This document shows positions 48,905 through 56,507 of a stretch of DNA of 64,000 bases, one piece after another. Where the stretch lies: NCBI RefSeq assembly GCF_000472525.1, contig NZ_KI421431.1, forward strand, positions 194,987 to 258,986, in the 5' to 3' direction. The position numbers and the translations under genes were made by a program. The DNA is from Paraburkholderia dilworthii. Its GTDB lineage: Bacteria > Pseudomonadota > Gammaproteobacteria > Burkholderiales > Burkholderiaceae. Numbering within the stretch: the first letter of the stretch is position 1; every line of letters starts with the position of its first letter. Below the pieces are notes generated by a model, which was not told where the DNA came from, ran no database searches, and saw only the letters and a list, made by a program, of their open reading frames with translations.

Positions 48905-50968
48905 TCACGGACAGAACTTCGTCAATAGACTCATCTGCGCGTTGCGCGACGATTTACCTGGCCGGCGCCGACGATAATGCCCGTCGCTTTGCATTAACCA
49001 CGCGGACTGATTGTCGCCGAGAAACGCCGACAAGCCCTCGGCGATCACCCGCCGCTTAAGCCGCCGATTGTTGATCGGAAACGCCACTTCCACGCGACGG
49101 AAGAAGTTGCGATCCATCCAGTCCGCGCTCGAAAGATAGACCTGCTCGCGGCCGTCGTCGTAGAAATAGTAGATGCGATGATGTTCGAGAAAGCGGCCCA
49201 CAATGGAGCGCACCGTGATGTTCTCCGACAGCCCCGGCACGCCCGGCTGCAATGAACACACGCCACGCACGATCAGATCGATTTTCACGCCTGCCTGCGA
49301 TGCCTCGTACAACTCCGTGATCACCGTGGGTTCGAGCAGCGCGTTCATCTTCGCGACGATGCGCGCCTTCTTGCCCGCGCGCGCATGTTCGGCTTCGGCG
49401 CGAATCGCGTCGACCAGTTTCGGATGCAGCGTGAATGGCGATTGCCACAACTCGTGTAGCTTAAGTTCGCCGCCGATGCCGGTGAGTTGCTGGAAAACAT
49501 GATGCACGTCTTCGCAGATTTTCTGGTCGGCGGTCATCAGGCCGAAGTCGGTGTAAAGACGCGCCGTGCGCGGATGATAATTGCCGGTGCCGAGGTGGAC
49601 GTAGCGCTTGAGCGTCGTCTTGCCCCCAACGGTCGCGCGCCGCACGATCAGCATCATCTTCGCGTGGCATTTGTGGCCGACCACGCCGTACACGACATGC
49701 GCGCCGACCGCTTCGAGCTGCGAGGCCCAGTTGATATTCGTCTCTTCGTCGAAGCGTGCGAGCAGCTCGACCACGACCGTCACTTCCTTGCCGTTGCGTG
49801 CCGCTTGCATCAGCGCGTCCATAAGCGGCGAGTCGGTGCCGGTTCGATAGATGGTTTGTTTGATCGCCATCACGTTGGGATCTTTGGCCGCCTGCAACAG
49901 CAGTTCGAGCACCGGCTGGAAGCTTTCATACGGATGATGCAGCAGCACGTCGCCCTGATCGATCACGTCGAACATGCCCGCGGCGTTGGCGACCGTCGAA
50001 GGAATCGCCGGAATGTGCGGCACGAACTTGAGATCGGGCCTGTCCACCATCTCCGGCAATTGCATCAGACGCACGAGATTGACGGGCCCGTCTGCGTAAT
50101 AACAGTCCTTGTTCGAGAGGCCGCTTTCGTCGAGCAGGCGCCGCACGACATGCGCGGGTGTCTCCGCGGATACTTCGAGCCGCACCGCGTTGCCGAGGTG
50201 CCGCGCCGGCAGTTCGCCTTGTAGCGCGACGCGCAGATTGGTGATTTCGTCTTCGTCGACGAACAGCTCGCTATTGCGGGTAATGCGAAACTGATTGCAG
50301 CTGCGCACGACGAGGTTCGGAAACAGCTCGCCGACAAAGCGCTGCAACAGCGAACTCAACAGCACGAAACCATGCGGATAGCCCGACAGTTCCTGCGGCA
50401 TCCGCACGAGCCGCGGCAACGCGCGCGGCGCCTGCACGATGCCCATCATCGCCTGACGGCCGAAGGCGTCCTTGCCCTCGAGTTCGACGACGAAGTTCAG
50501 GCTCTTGTTGAGCACACGCGGAAACGGATGCGCCGGGTCGAGGCCGATTGGCGTGAGCACGGGCAGCAGTTCGTCGAAGAAGTAATTGCGCGCCCATTCG
50601 GTCTGCGCTTCGCTCCATGCTTCCGTGCCGTGAAAATAGATGCCTTCCGCTTCGAGCGCGGTCAGCACCGTGTCGTGCAGCATCGCGTACTGCCGATGCA
50701 CGAGCTTTTGCGCGCGTTCGACCACGAGGTCGTAGACATGTTGTAGCGACATGCCGTCCGGCGATAGCGCACCGGGGTTGTCGCGCATCTGTTCCTGTAG
50801 TCCAGCCATGCGGACTTCGAAGAATTCGTCGAGGTTGCTACTGGTGATACAGATAAAGCGCAGGCGCTCAAGCAAAGGGACGGCGGGGTCGGCGGCTTGC
50901 GCCAACACGCGTTCGTTGAAACCCAGTATGCCCAGTTCGCGATTCAGTAAGGGGTAGCGGATGGACAT
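48905..50968 (-). CDS. ppk1: Polyphosphate kinase 1
   Basis: Reversibly polymerises the gamma-phosphate of ATP into inorganic polyphosphate. The 687-residue protein has the four PPK1 domains: NRELGILGFNERVL at the N-terminus, the head domain, and two phospholipase D-like C domains with the autophosphorylated histidine region in HLGTGNYHPRTARLYTD. ATG 50968 (MSIRYPLLNREL) is the family start. It converges with phoR and diverges from ppx; Pho-box-like repeats lie upstream. Confidence 0.97.
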   Translation of the reverse strand: MSIRYPLLNRELGILGFNERVLAQAADPAVPLLERLRFICITSSNLDEFFEVRMAGLQEQMRDNPGALSPDGMSLQHVYDLVVERAQKLVHRQYAMLHDTVLTALEAEGIYFHGTEAWSEAQTEWARNYFFDELLPVLTPIGLDPAHPFPRVLNKSLNFVVELEGKDAFGRQAMMGIVQAPRALPRLVRMPQELSGYPHGFVLLSSLLQRFVGELFPNLVVRSCNQFRITRNSELFVDEDEITNLRVALQGELPARHLGNAVRLEVSAETPAHVVRRLLDESGLSNKDCYYADGPVNLVRLMQLPEMVDRPDLKFVPHIPAIPSTVANAAGMFDVIDQGDVLLHHPYESFQPVLELLLQAAKDPNVMAIKQTIYRTGTDSPLMDALMQAARNGKEVTVVVELLARFDEETNINWASQLEAVGAHVVYGVVGHKCHAKMMLIVRRATVGGKTTLKRYVHLGTGNYHPRTARLYTDFGLMTADQKICEDVHHVFQQLTGIGGELKLHELWQSPFTLHPKLVDAIRAEAEHARAGKKARIVAKMNALLEPTVITELYEASQAGVKIDLIVRGVCSLQPGVPGLSENITVRSIVGRFLEHHRIYYFYDDGREQVYLSSADWMDRNFFRRVEVAFPINNRRLKRRVIAEGLSAFLGDNQSAWLMQSDGHYRRRRPGKSSRNAQMSLLTKFCP

Positions 50969-51021
50969 CGGCAGCGAGAATGGAATGTCAGATATGGAGG
51001 CACAAAGACGCTCGGAAATTC

Positions 51022-51049
51022 TCACAGTATGATGACGTTGTTATGACAT
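51022..51049 (-). promoter_or_regulatory. Pho-box-like repeats upstream of ppk1
   Basis: On the reverse strand ATGTCAT-AACA-ACGTCAT (51049 down to 51032) closely fits the PhoB box CTGTCAT-N4-CTGTCAT. A third repeat-like ACTGTGA follows at 51028-51022 at near-helical spacing. It is about 55 bases before the ppk1 start, so PhoB control of polyphosphate synthesis is likely. Confidence 0.65.
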
Positions 51050-51266
51050 TCTCAATGTTATAAATTCTACGCTGTATTCCTCGCCTGTCGTCAATATGAC
51101 GTAGTCCGTATGGGACCATGAGGCACCCCCATCTCCGCGAGGTGACATCGTGAGCTCCGGTACGCTTAGAATGGCGTCTTTGAACAGCGCGGCCGGTCGC
51201 AAGACGCGAGGCGCTTCGGGCGGAGGGTCAGCCTTGCTCGCATCCAACGCCGCCGCGCTCGCTCGC

Positions 51267-52796
51267 ATGGAGTCCGCATACCCGATGGTCAATACCCCAC
51301 AACTCCTTGCTGCCGTTGACCTCGGTTCGAACAGCTTCCGGCTGATCGTCGGCCGGGTCGAGGAAACCGACGCGGGCAGCCAGATTTATCAGGTCGACGC
51401 GTTGCGCGAGCCGGTGCGGCTCGCCGCCGGTCTGTCGCGCGACAAAATGCTCGATCGTGCGTCGCAGGTGCGCGGCTGGGATGCGCTCAAGCGCTTCGGC
51501 GAGCGGCTGCGCGACTTTCATCCGGATCACGTTCGCGCGGTCGCCACCAACACGCTGCGCATCGCAAAGAATGCCGGCGAATTTCTCGGCGAGGCGCAAG
51601 CGGCGCTCGGCTTTCCAATTGAAGTGATCGCCGGCCGCGAGGAAGCGCGACTCATCTACGCCGGGGCAGCACACTCCGTGCCCGCGAGTCCCGGCAAGCG
51701 GCTCGTGGTCGACATCGGCGGCGGCTCGACGGAATTCATCATCGGTTCGCATTACACGCCGATCAAGATGGAGAGCCTGTATATCGGTTGCGTGAGCCAT
51801 AGCCGCGCGTTTTTCCCGTCAGGCAACGTCGACGAATACACGATGCGTCAGGCCGAACTCGCGGCCGGCCGCGAAATCCAGATCATTTCCGAGCAATACA
51901 AAAAGACAGGCTGGGAGCAGGCAATCGGTTCGTCGGGCACGGCGCGCGCGCTCGCCGAACTCGTGGAGGCCAACGGCTTCAACGATGCGGGCGTCACGCA
52001 CGGCATTTCGCGCGGCGGTCTGGAGCGGTTAAAGCGTGCGTTGATCAAGGCGGAGAACGTCAATCGTCTCAAGCTCGTTGCGCTAAAAGGCGACCGGATT
52101 CCGGTGCTGGCGGGTGGCCTGTCGATCATGATCGCGGTGTTCGACGAACTGGGCGTCGATTACGTCGATACTACAGACGGCGCATTGCGGCTTGGCGTGC
52201 TCTATGATCTGCTCGGTCGTTCGCAGCACGAAGACATGCGCACGGTCACCGTGGAGGGCTTCATGCGCCGCTATGGCGTTGATCGCCCGCAGGCTGTGCG
52301 CATCGGCGAACTGGCGGTGCGCTTTTACGATCAGTTTGCGGAACCCGACGAGGAACGTCGCGCCGAGAATCGCATGTTTCTGGGCTGGGCGGCGGCGCTG
52401 CATGAAATCGGCTTGTCGATCTCGCACAGCGCGTACCACAAGCATTCGGCGTATATCGCGAGCAACGCGGACATGCCGGGCTTTTCCCGCACCGACCAGG
52501 CGCGACTCGCGGCGCTGGTGCTCGGTCACGCGGGCAAGCTCGGCAAGCTGTCGCAAACGCGTGAAGTGGAATGGCCGCTGCTGTTCTGTTTGCGGCTCGC
52601 TGCCCTGTTATGTCGCCGGCGTGCGGATGTTGGTTTGCCGGGCATCACGGTCGCGCAGGCCAACGGCGGTTATGAGGTGCGATTGCCGAACGAGTGGGTC
52701 GCCAATAATCCGCTCACTGACTACAGCCTGATTCAGGAAGCGGCGGAGTGGGAAAAGGTTGGCATTCCGTATCGAGTGGTCTATACGGACGAGTGA
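51267..52796 (+). CDS. ppx: Exopolyphosphatase / guanosine pentaphosphatase
   Basis: Releases phosphate from the ends of polyphosphate. The roughly 509-residue protein has the ASKHA ATPase-fold N-terminus (AAVDLGSNSFRLIVGRV), the VVDIGGGSTEFI phosphate loop, and a C-terminal HD-type helical domain (ALHEIGLSISHSAYHKHS). ATG 51267 and ATG 51285 are both possible starts. It diverges from ppk1, so synthesis and breakdown of polyphosphate are adjacent but separately transcribed. Confidence 0.95.
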   Translation: MESAYPMVNTPQLLAAVDLGSNSFRLIVGRVEETDAGSQIYQVDALREPVRLAAGLSRDKMLDRASQVRGWDALKRFGERLRDFHPDHVRAVATNTLRIAKNAGEFLGEAQAALGFPIEVIAGREEARLIYAGAAHSVPASPGKRLVVDIGGGSTEFIIGSHYTPIKMESLYIGCVSHSRAFFPSGNVDEYTMRQAELAAGREIQIISEQYKKTGWEQAIGSSGTARALAELVEANGFNDAGVTHGISRGGLERLKRALIKAENVNRLKLVALKGDRIPVLAGGLSIMIAVFDELGVDYVDTTDGALRLGVLYDLLGRSQHEDMRTVTVEGFMRRYGVDRPQAVRIGELAVRFYDQFAEPDEERRAENRMFLGWAAALHEIGLSISHSAYHKHSAYIASNADMPGFSRTDQARLAALVLGHAGKLGKLSQTREVEWPLLFCLRLAALLCRRRADVGLPGITVAQANGGYEVRLPNEWVANNPLTDYSLIQEAAEWEKVGIPYRVVYTDE

Positions 52797-52850
52797 CGTA
52801 TCGATGTTTTGTTCTGTCAGCGCTTGGGGCAGAGCATGCGGCACATGAAG

Positions 52851-52876
52851 AAAAGCCCGGTTTTTACCGGGCTTTT
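52851..52876. terminator. Bidirectional terminator between ppx and olsB-like gene
   Basis: AAAAGCCCGG (52851-52860) pairs perfectly with CCGGGCTTTT (52867-52876) around TTTTTA. It works in both directions for two convergent genes. Confidence 0.92.
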
Positions 52877-52908
52877 CCGTTGATGCTGGCGTGGTCGTTC
52901 GAACGTTG

Positions 52909-53721
52909 TCAGCGCGGTAATGCATCGCCGAGGAAGTGGCGGGCGTAGCGCGCGTTGATGTCCGACAGACGGAACAGCGTCAGGAAATCGGCCGTATTGA
53001 AGTCGGGATCCCACGCGGGCGCGCCGCAAATTTTCGCACCGAGACGCAGATATCCTTTGACGAGTGGCGGCGGCGCTACATCCGCGCCGGTTTGCAGTTC
53101 GTCGACGGGAAGCGGTGTGTGCGGGAACGCGCGGTATTCCGGCGCGGTCAGCGCGCTGTCGCGCAGCGAGCAATACAGGTTCGCGGCATAGTGCCCGCCG
53201 TCGACCATCGCTACGCTCGCGCAGCCGAGCATCGTCTCGTAGCCGTTGTGCTTCATATAGCCAGCGAGCCCGGCCCACAGCGACATGATGACCGAGCCGC
53301 TGCGATAGTCGGGATGCACGCACGAGCGGCCCACTTCGACCATCTTCGCGCGCAGGTGAGTGAGACGCGAGACGTCGAACTCGCTTTCCGCATACAGACG
53401 TCCGATGCGCGCCGCCTGATGCGGCGGCAACGCGCGATACGTGCCGACGACCTTCAGCGTGTCGAGGTCGCGCACCAGCAGGTGATCGCAGTACGAATCG
53501 AACGGATCGACGTCGAGGCCCGCGGGACCGCTCAGGCGGGCGCCCATTTCGTCGGCGAACACACGGTAACGCAGACGCTGCGCCTCGCGAAGCTCTTCGT
53601 CGGTGCGAGCCCACGTGACTCGCAGCCGGTGTTGCGCGGTGACCGTCTCTTCGGCGCGGGGCAGGCGACGCGACTCGAAGATCGAAGCGAGGGGCAGGGT
53701 AGGCGTCGGCAGTTCTCGCAT
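52909..53721 (-). CDS. OlsB-like N-acyltransferase (GNAT, ornithine-lipid type)
   Basis: A 270-residue acyltransferase of the PF13444 group that includes OlsB, which acylates ornithine with a 3-hydroxyacyl group in ornithine-lipid synthesis. The motif YRVFADEMGA is followed by DVDPFDSYCDHLLV and VGRSCVHPDYRSGSVI. Phosphorus-free ornithine lipids replace phospholipids under phosphate limitation in many bacteria, which would fit the neighbouring Pho block, but no Pho box was seen here. ATG 53721 is chosen over a longer low-complexity extension. No olsA is adjacent. Confidence 0.85.
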   Translation of the reverse strand: MRELPTPTLPLASIFESRRLPRAEETVTAQHRLRVTWARTDEELREAQRLRYRVFADEMGARLSGPAGLDVDPFDSYCDHLLVRDLDTLKVVGTYRALPPHQAARIGRLYAESEFDVSRLTHLRAKMVEVGRSCVHPDYRSGSVIMSLWAGLAGYMKHNGYETMLGCASVAMVDGGHYAANLYCSLRDSALTAPEYRAFPHTPLPVDELQTGADVAPPPLVKGYLRLGAKICGAPAWDPDFNTADFLTLFRLSDINARYARHFLGDALPR

Positions 53722-53835
53722 TGGGGCGTCCTGGTCGAAAAAAGGATGAATCTTTTTTCGCCAATGTAGTAACGCCCGGTGACGCTCGCATGGCAAACGC
53801 GTGACGATTGGATGACTGGATGTAAGCCGCGTGTG

Positions 53836-53943
53836 CTTGGCTCGTTGCCTGTTGCCTGTTCCCCCTGCCTGTTGCTCTTGGCTCGTCGCCCGTTGCGTGT
53901 TGCCCTTTGTCGTTAGCCCTTTGCCGTTAGCTGTGCGTTGTGC
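53836..53943. repeat. Degenerate GTTGCC-type short repeat tract
   Basis: About a dozen imperfect units of 6-9 bases around GTTGCC, GTTGCT, CGTTGCG and CGTTAG, nearly free of A on the plus strand. It lies upstream of the olsB-like gene and is not coding on either strand. Confidence 0.7.
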
Positions 53944-53999
53944 GCGCAGGTCCACCCACTTTGCGCTCGTTGACTACGCGCGACTCGCGAATCGGATGA

Positions 54000-54458
54000 T
54001 CAGACGAGTTCGGGTGTCATCGCCGCGTGCAGCACCGCCTGGTCGTCGCCGTGACGCTCGCGGCTAGCAATCCACCATACGCCTGCTTTCCTGATCGGCC
54101 AGCTCGCGTCGCTGCCGGCGAGCAGCTTCGCGGCGACGTGGCCGAGCGTCGGCTGATGACCCACGATCACCACCGTTTCCGCGATGCCCTTCGGCCAGCC
54201 CGATGCAGTCACCACGTCATGTGCGCTTGCGTTCGGCGCCAGTTCGCGCACGACGCGGTATTGATCGCTGAGCGTCTCCGCAGTCTGGATGGTGCGCACG
54301 GCTGGGCTTACGAGGATCACTGCGTCGTCGGGCAGACGCGTGCGCAGCCACTTGGCGACGTGTTGCGCCTGCTTGCGGCCGCGTGTGGTGAGCGCGCGGG
54401 CGAGGTCCGTGGCGGCATGGTCCTCGGCTTCGGCGTGACGCCAGAGAATCAGATTCAT
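54000..54458 (-). CDS. sixA: Phosphohistidine phosphatase SixA
   Basis: Small histidine phosphatase-superfamily enzyme that dephosphorylates phosphohistidine, first shown for ArcB and the nitrogen PTS. 152 residues with the catalytic LWRHAEAED (R7-H8), SPAVRTIQTAE and the second histidine in VGHQPTLGH. AGGAG precedes ATG 54458. It stands alone. Confidence 0.94.
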   Translation of the reverse strand: MNLILWRHAEAEDHAATDLARALTTRGRKQAQHVAKWLRTRLPDDAVILVSPAVRTIQTAETLSDQYRVVRELAPNASAHDVVTASGWPKGIAETVVIVGHQPTLGHVAAKLLAGSDASWPIRKAGVWWIASRERHGDDQAVLHAAMTPELV

Positions 54459-54749
54459 GTTGTGGCTCCTTGAGTCTGCATGCGGCGGGGGGGGGCGCGT
54501 TGCGGTGCTTTGCTTTGCAATTCCTACTGCACTGTCGTATTGCATGGGGCGGGCCGCAAGTCGATCGGGCGGCGCAGGTCCGTGCGGGTGGTTTGCCTGG
54601 ATCGCGTTGCCGGTTGTTCTGGCGTCGTTCGTTGCCCGGTACTTTTCTTTAGCGCGGTTCTTTCGCTTCATTCTTTCGTGCGCTTTAAATTGCCTTAGCA
54701 GATGGCGAGCCCGGCCTCCGACTTAATCTGCGGTCGATCCAGAAAGCAA
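54459..54749. other. Intergenic gap with a G10 tract
   Basis: About 290 bases between sixA and the tRNA-Pro terminator. It includes an uninterrupted run of ten G bases (54487-54496). No gene or clear promoter recognised except that sixA must be expressed from here. Confidence 0.5.
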
Positions 54750-54781
54750 AAACCCGCGAAGCCGAAGGCTACGCGGGTTTT
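54750..54781 (-). terminator. Terminator of tRNA-Pro
   Basis: AAACCCGCG (54750-54758) pairs with CGCGGGTTT (54772-54780), with GCC/GGC pairs inside. On the reverse strand the stem ends in a T-run. Confidence 0.9.
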
Positions 54782-54808
54782 GTGATGCGCTTGCTTGATG
54801 CTTTTTCG

Positions 54809-54885
54809 TGGTCGGAGCGAAAGGATTCGAACCTTCGACCCTCTGATCCCAAATCAGATGCGCTACCAGGCTGCGCTACGCTCCG
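54809..54885 (-). tRNA. tRNA-Pro (TGG)
   Basis: A 77-base cloverleaf with acceptor CGGAGCG/CGCTCCG, anticodon loop TTTGGGA giving TGG, T-arm GGTTCGAATCC and encoded CCA. Confidence 0.98.
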
Positions 54886-54896
54886 ACGAATCCGAG

Positions 54897-54926
54897 ATTC
54901 TACGTGGCTTTAGGTGCCAGAGTCAA
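54897..54926 (-). promoter_or_regulatory. Promoter of tRNA-Pro
   Basis: On the reverse strand TTGACT (54926-54921) and TAGAAT (54902-54897) are 18 bases apart, directly before the tRNA. Confidence 0.8.
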
Positions 54927-54959
54927 TCGCGAATTGCGCCGGAGCGAAAAAGAGTCGCG

Positions 54960-55118
54960 TCATATGCGTCCCATCACAAGCAACACGATGACGATGATCA
55001 GCACGACGCCCAGCAGGCCCGTCGGGCGGTAGCCCCAACCGCTGCTGTATGGCCAGGTAGGCAGCGCACCGATCAGCAGCAGGATAAGCACAATGAGGAG
55101 GATGGTTCCGATCGTCAT
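54960..55118 (-). CDS. DUF3309 small membrane protein
   Basis: A 52-residue hydrophobic protein with two membrane helices around the family core PTWPYSSGWGYRPTG. ATG 55118 follows GGGAGAAATTC. Function unknown; DUF3309 proteins are common in Burkholderiales and other Proteobacteria. A longer in-frame extension upstream does not look coding. Confidence 0.85.
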   Translation of the reverse strand: MTIGTILLIVLILLLIGALPTWPYSSGWGYRPTGLLGVVLIIVIVLLVMGRI

Positions 55119-55678
55119 TTGAATTTCTCCCTGTCCGGCCCCGAACGATGTTGGGGCGCATAGTCTCGTTGATCCGACGCACATTGCTTGCCGCGACGAG
55201 CGCGGCGCAATGCGCGTGCTCCTTGCAGCCACGGAATCAGCAACGCGCGTGCCCGGTGCGTTGGGAGGTGCTTGGTGCTTCGTCTAGGGGAGCCCGAAGT
55301 CGCGCCATATAGCGTGGGGAGATCGAGGACGCAGGGGCAGCCGCCGCAACGAGGATCTGCCGAGATGAAGCGAGGACGACACGCGCCCCGAGTCCACGGA
55401 CCAAGTGCAACGGAGGCAAGAGCGGGGCGCGGCCCGAGCCCAAGGCAGCGAGTCGGAGCCAAGGGAGCGAGTCGGAGCTCACAGGGAGCGAGTCGGGAGC
55501 CCGAAGGGAGCGGGGCGGAGCACAAGAGGAGCGCAGCCGGAGCCCTAGTGCATCGGGCCGAATCGCGCCCCCCCCGTAATCCGAGCCCCAGCGGAGCCAA
55601 TCGGAGCCCGACCAAAGCGACCACGCCCCATGTCCGGAAACGCCGGATAACCTAGGCCCAATTACACCGCAGCTCGCC
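55119..55678. other. Intergenic region with tandem purine-rich repeats
   Basis: 560 bases without a supported gene. Long open frames on both strands are low-complexity artefacts of the repeat (arginine/serine/glutamate on one strand, leucine/alanine/proline on the other). Contains the repeat listed at 55444-55548 and a C8 run near 55569. Confidence 0.6.
55444..55548. repeat. Five imperfect 20-22 bp tandem repeats
   Basis: Units of the form GGAGCGAGTCGGAGC plus AAG or similar: 55444-55463, 55464-55484, 55485-55506, 55507-55526 and 55527-55548. Similarity falls to the right. Related GAGC-rich sequence extends on both sides. Confidence 0.75.
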
Positions 55679-55855
55679 TCAGTGCCGGCGGCGCTTCCAG
55701 TGCGGCATGTGCACGTGCTGATGAGTCAGCCAGTGATGCACCATGCCTTCGCCGTGTTCGCGTCGATAGGTTCTCGTTTCGAAAATCGAAAGTGCGACCA
55801 GCACGGCGAGGCCTATCCCAAGTCCGACAAGACCGGCGACCGATTCAGCGTCCAT
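55679..55855 (-). CDS. Histidine-rich small membrane protein (58 residues)
   Basis: Reverse-strand frame from ATG 55855 to TGA 55679, preceded by AAGGAG with good spacing. The product has one hydrophobic helix (GLVGLGIGLAVLVALSIF, about residues 8-25) and a charged C-terminal half rich in histidine (HHWLTHQHVHMPHW, then KRRRH). It is below the length many gene finders use. A TATAAA on the reverse strand (55890-55885) is a plausible -10. Family not recognised; histidines could bind metal, which is inference. Confidence 0.65.
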   Translation of the reverse strand: MDAESVAGLVGLGIGLAVLVALSIFETRTYRREHGEGMVHHWLTHQHVHMPHWKRRRH

Positions 55856-56057
55856 GACAGTCTCCTTTGACGTTTCGCTGTGACTTTATAGTAGGTCACG
55901 CATCGCGAAATGGCAGCGCGGACTGCGCGGGGCCGCGTCATGGAATGCGCATTGCGGGTAGACTTCCGCGCTCCGCTCCTTCGTTGCCCGGTTGCTCCGC
56001 GCTGCATTACTCCGGCGCTGCCCCTTTGCCTTGCTTTCCTTAGAGAGACTACCGTTT

Positions 56058-56225
56058 ATGTTTCGCGTTTCGATGATTGCCTTGCTGCTGGCAGCCAGTG
56101 TCACCGGCTGCGCGGATGGACCGTCTAGCCGCCGCGCGGCTCCGCCGCAGGATCCCGCCGATTATCACGGCGTGCCCACCGACACCCGCCCACCCGCGAT
56201 GGTGCCCGCACCGGTCGCGCGTTGA
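56058..56225 (+). CDS. Small lipoprotein (55 residues)
   Basis: ATG 56058 opens a signal peptide MFRVSMIALLLAASVTGC with a lipobox VTGC (C18), leaving a 38-residue proline-rich mature part. AGAGAG lies upstream. Function not known. A GCGCCG/CGGCGC hairpin (56248-56275) follows and may end the transcript. Confidence 0.7.
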   Translation: MFRVSMIALLLAASVTGCADGPSSRRAAPPQDPADYHGVPTDTRPPAMVPAPVAR

Positions 56226-56391
56226 GTGTGAGCGGAGAAGAAAGCGAAGCGCCGATGCGGGCACACCGGCGCTTCTGACCCACGCATTCTGTTCGCGCGC
56301 AATGCGAGGGCTGAGTGCATTCTAGAGTGTCGATCCGACGCGATATGTGTGCGCTTGTTTCAACGCGTAACGGCTAACCGCGCGCTAGAAC

Positions 56392-56480
56392 GTAGCAGCA
56401 GCGCAACAACCACCGGCAATAGCGGAACAGCGGAGTAGCAGCCTACTAACAGCAAACCAGGCAAACCAGCAGCACAACAG
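56392..56480. repeat. Degenerate CAA/AGC-rich short repeat tract
   Basis: Imperfect short units such as AGCAGC, GCAACAACC, AGCGGAACAGCGG and GCAAACCAG between the lipoprotein gene and the MATE stop. Nearly free of T on the plus strand, like the tract before pstS. Confidence 0.6.
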
Positions 56481-56507
56481 ACCGCAATGCTCGCAGCCCC
56501 TGTGCAC

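Noticed and set aside
55115-55655. Open frames of 155-169 codons on both strands
   Set aside because: Low-complexity products of the GAGC-rich tandem repeats; no ribosome-binding site or domain.
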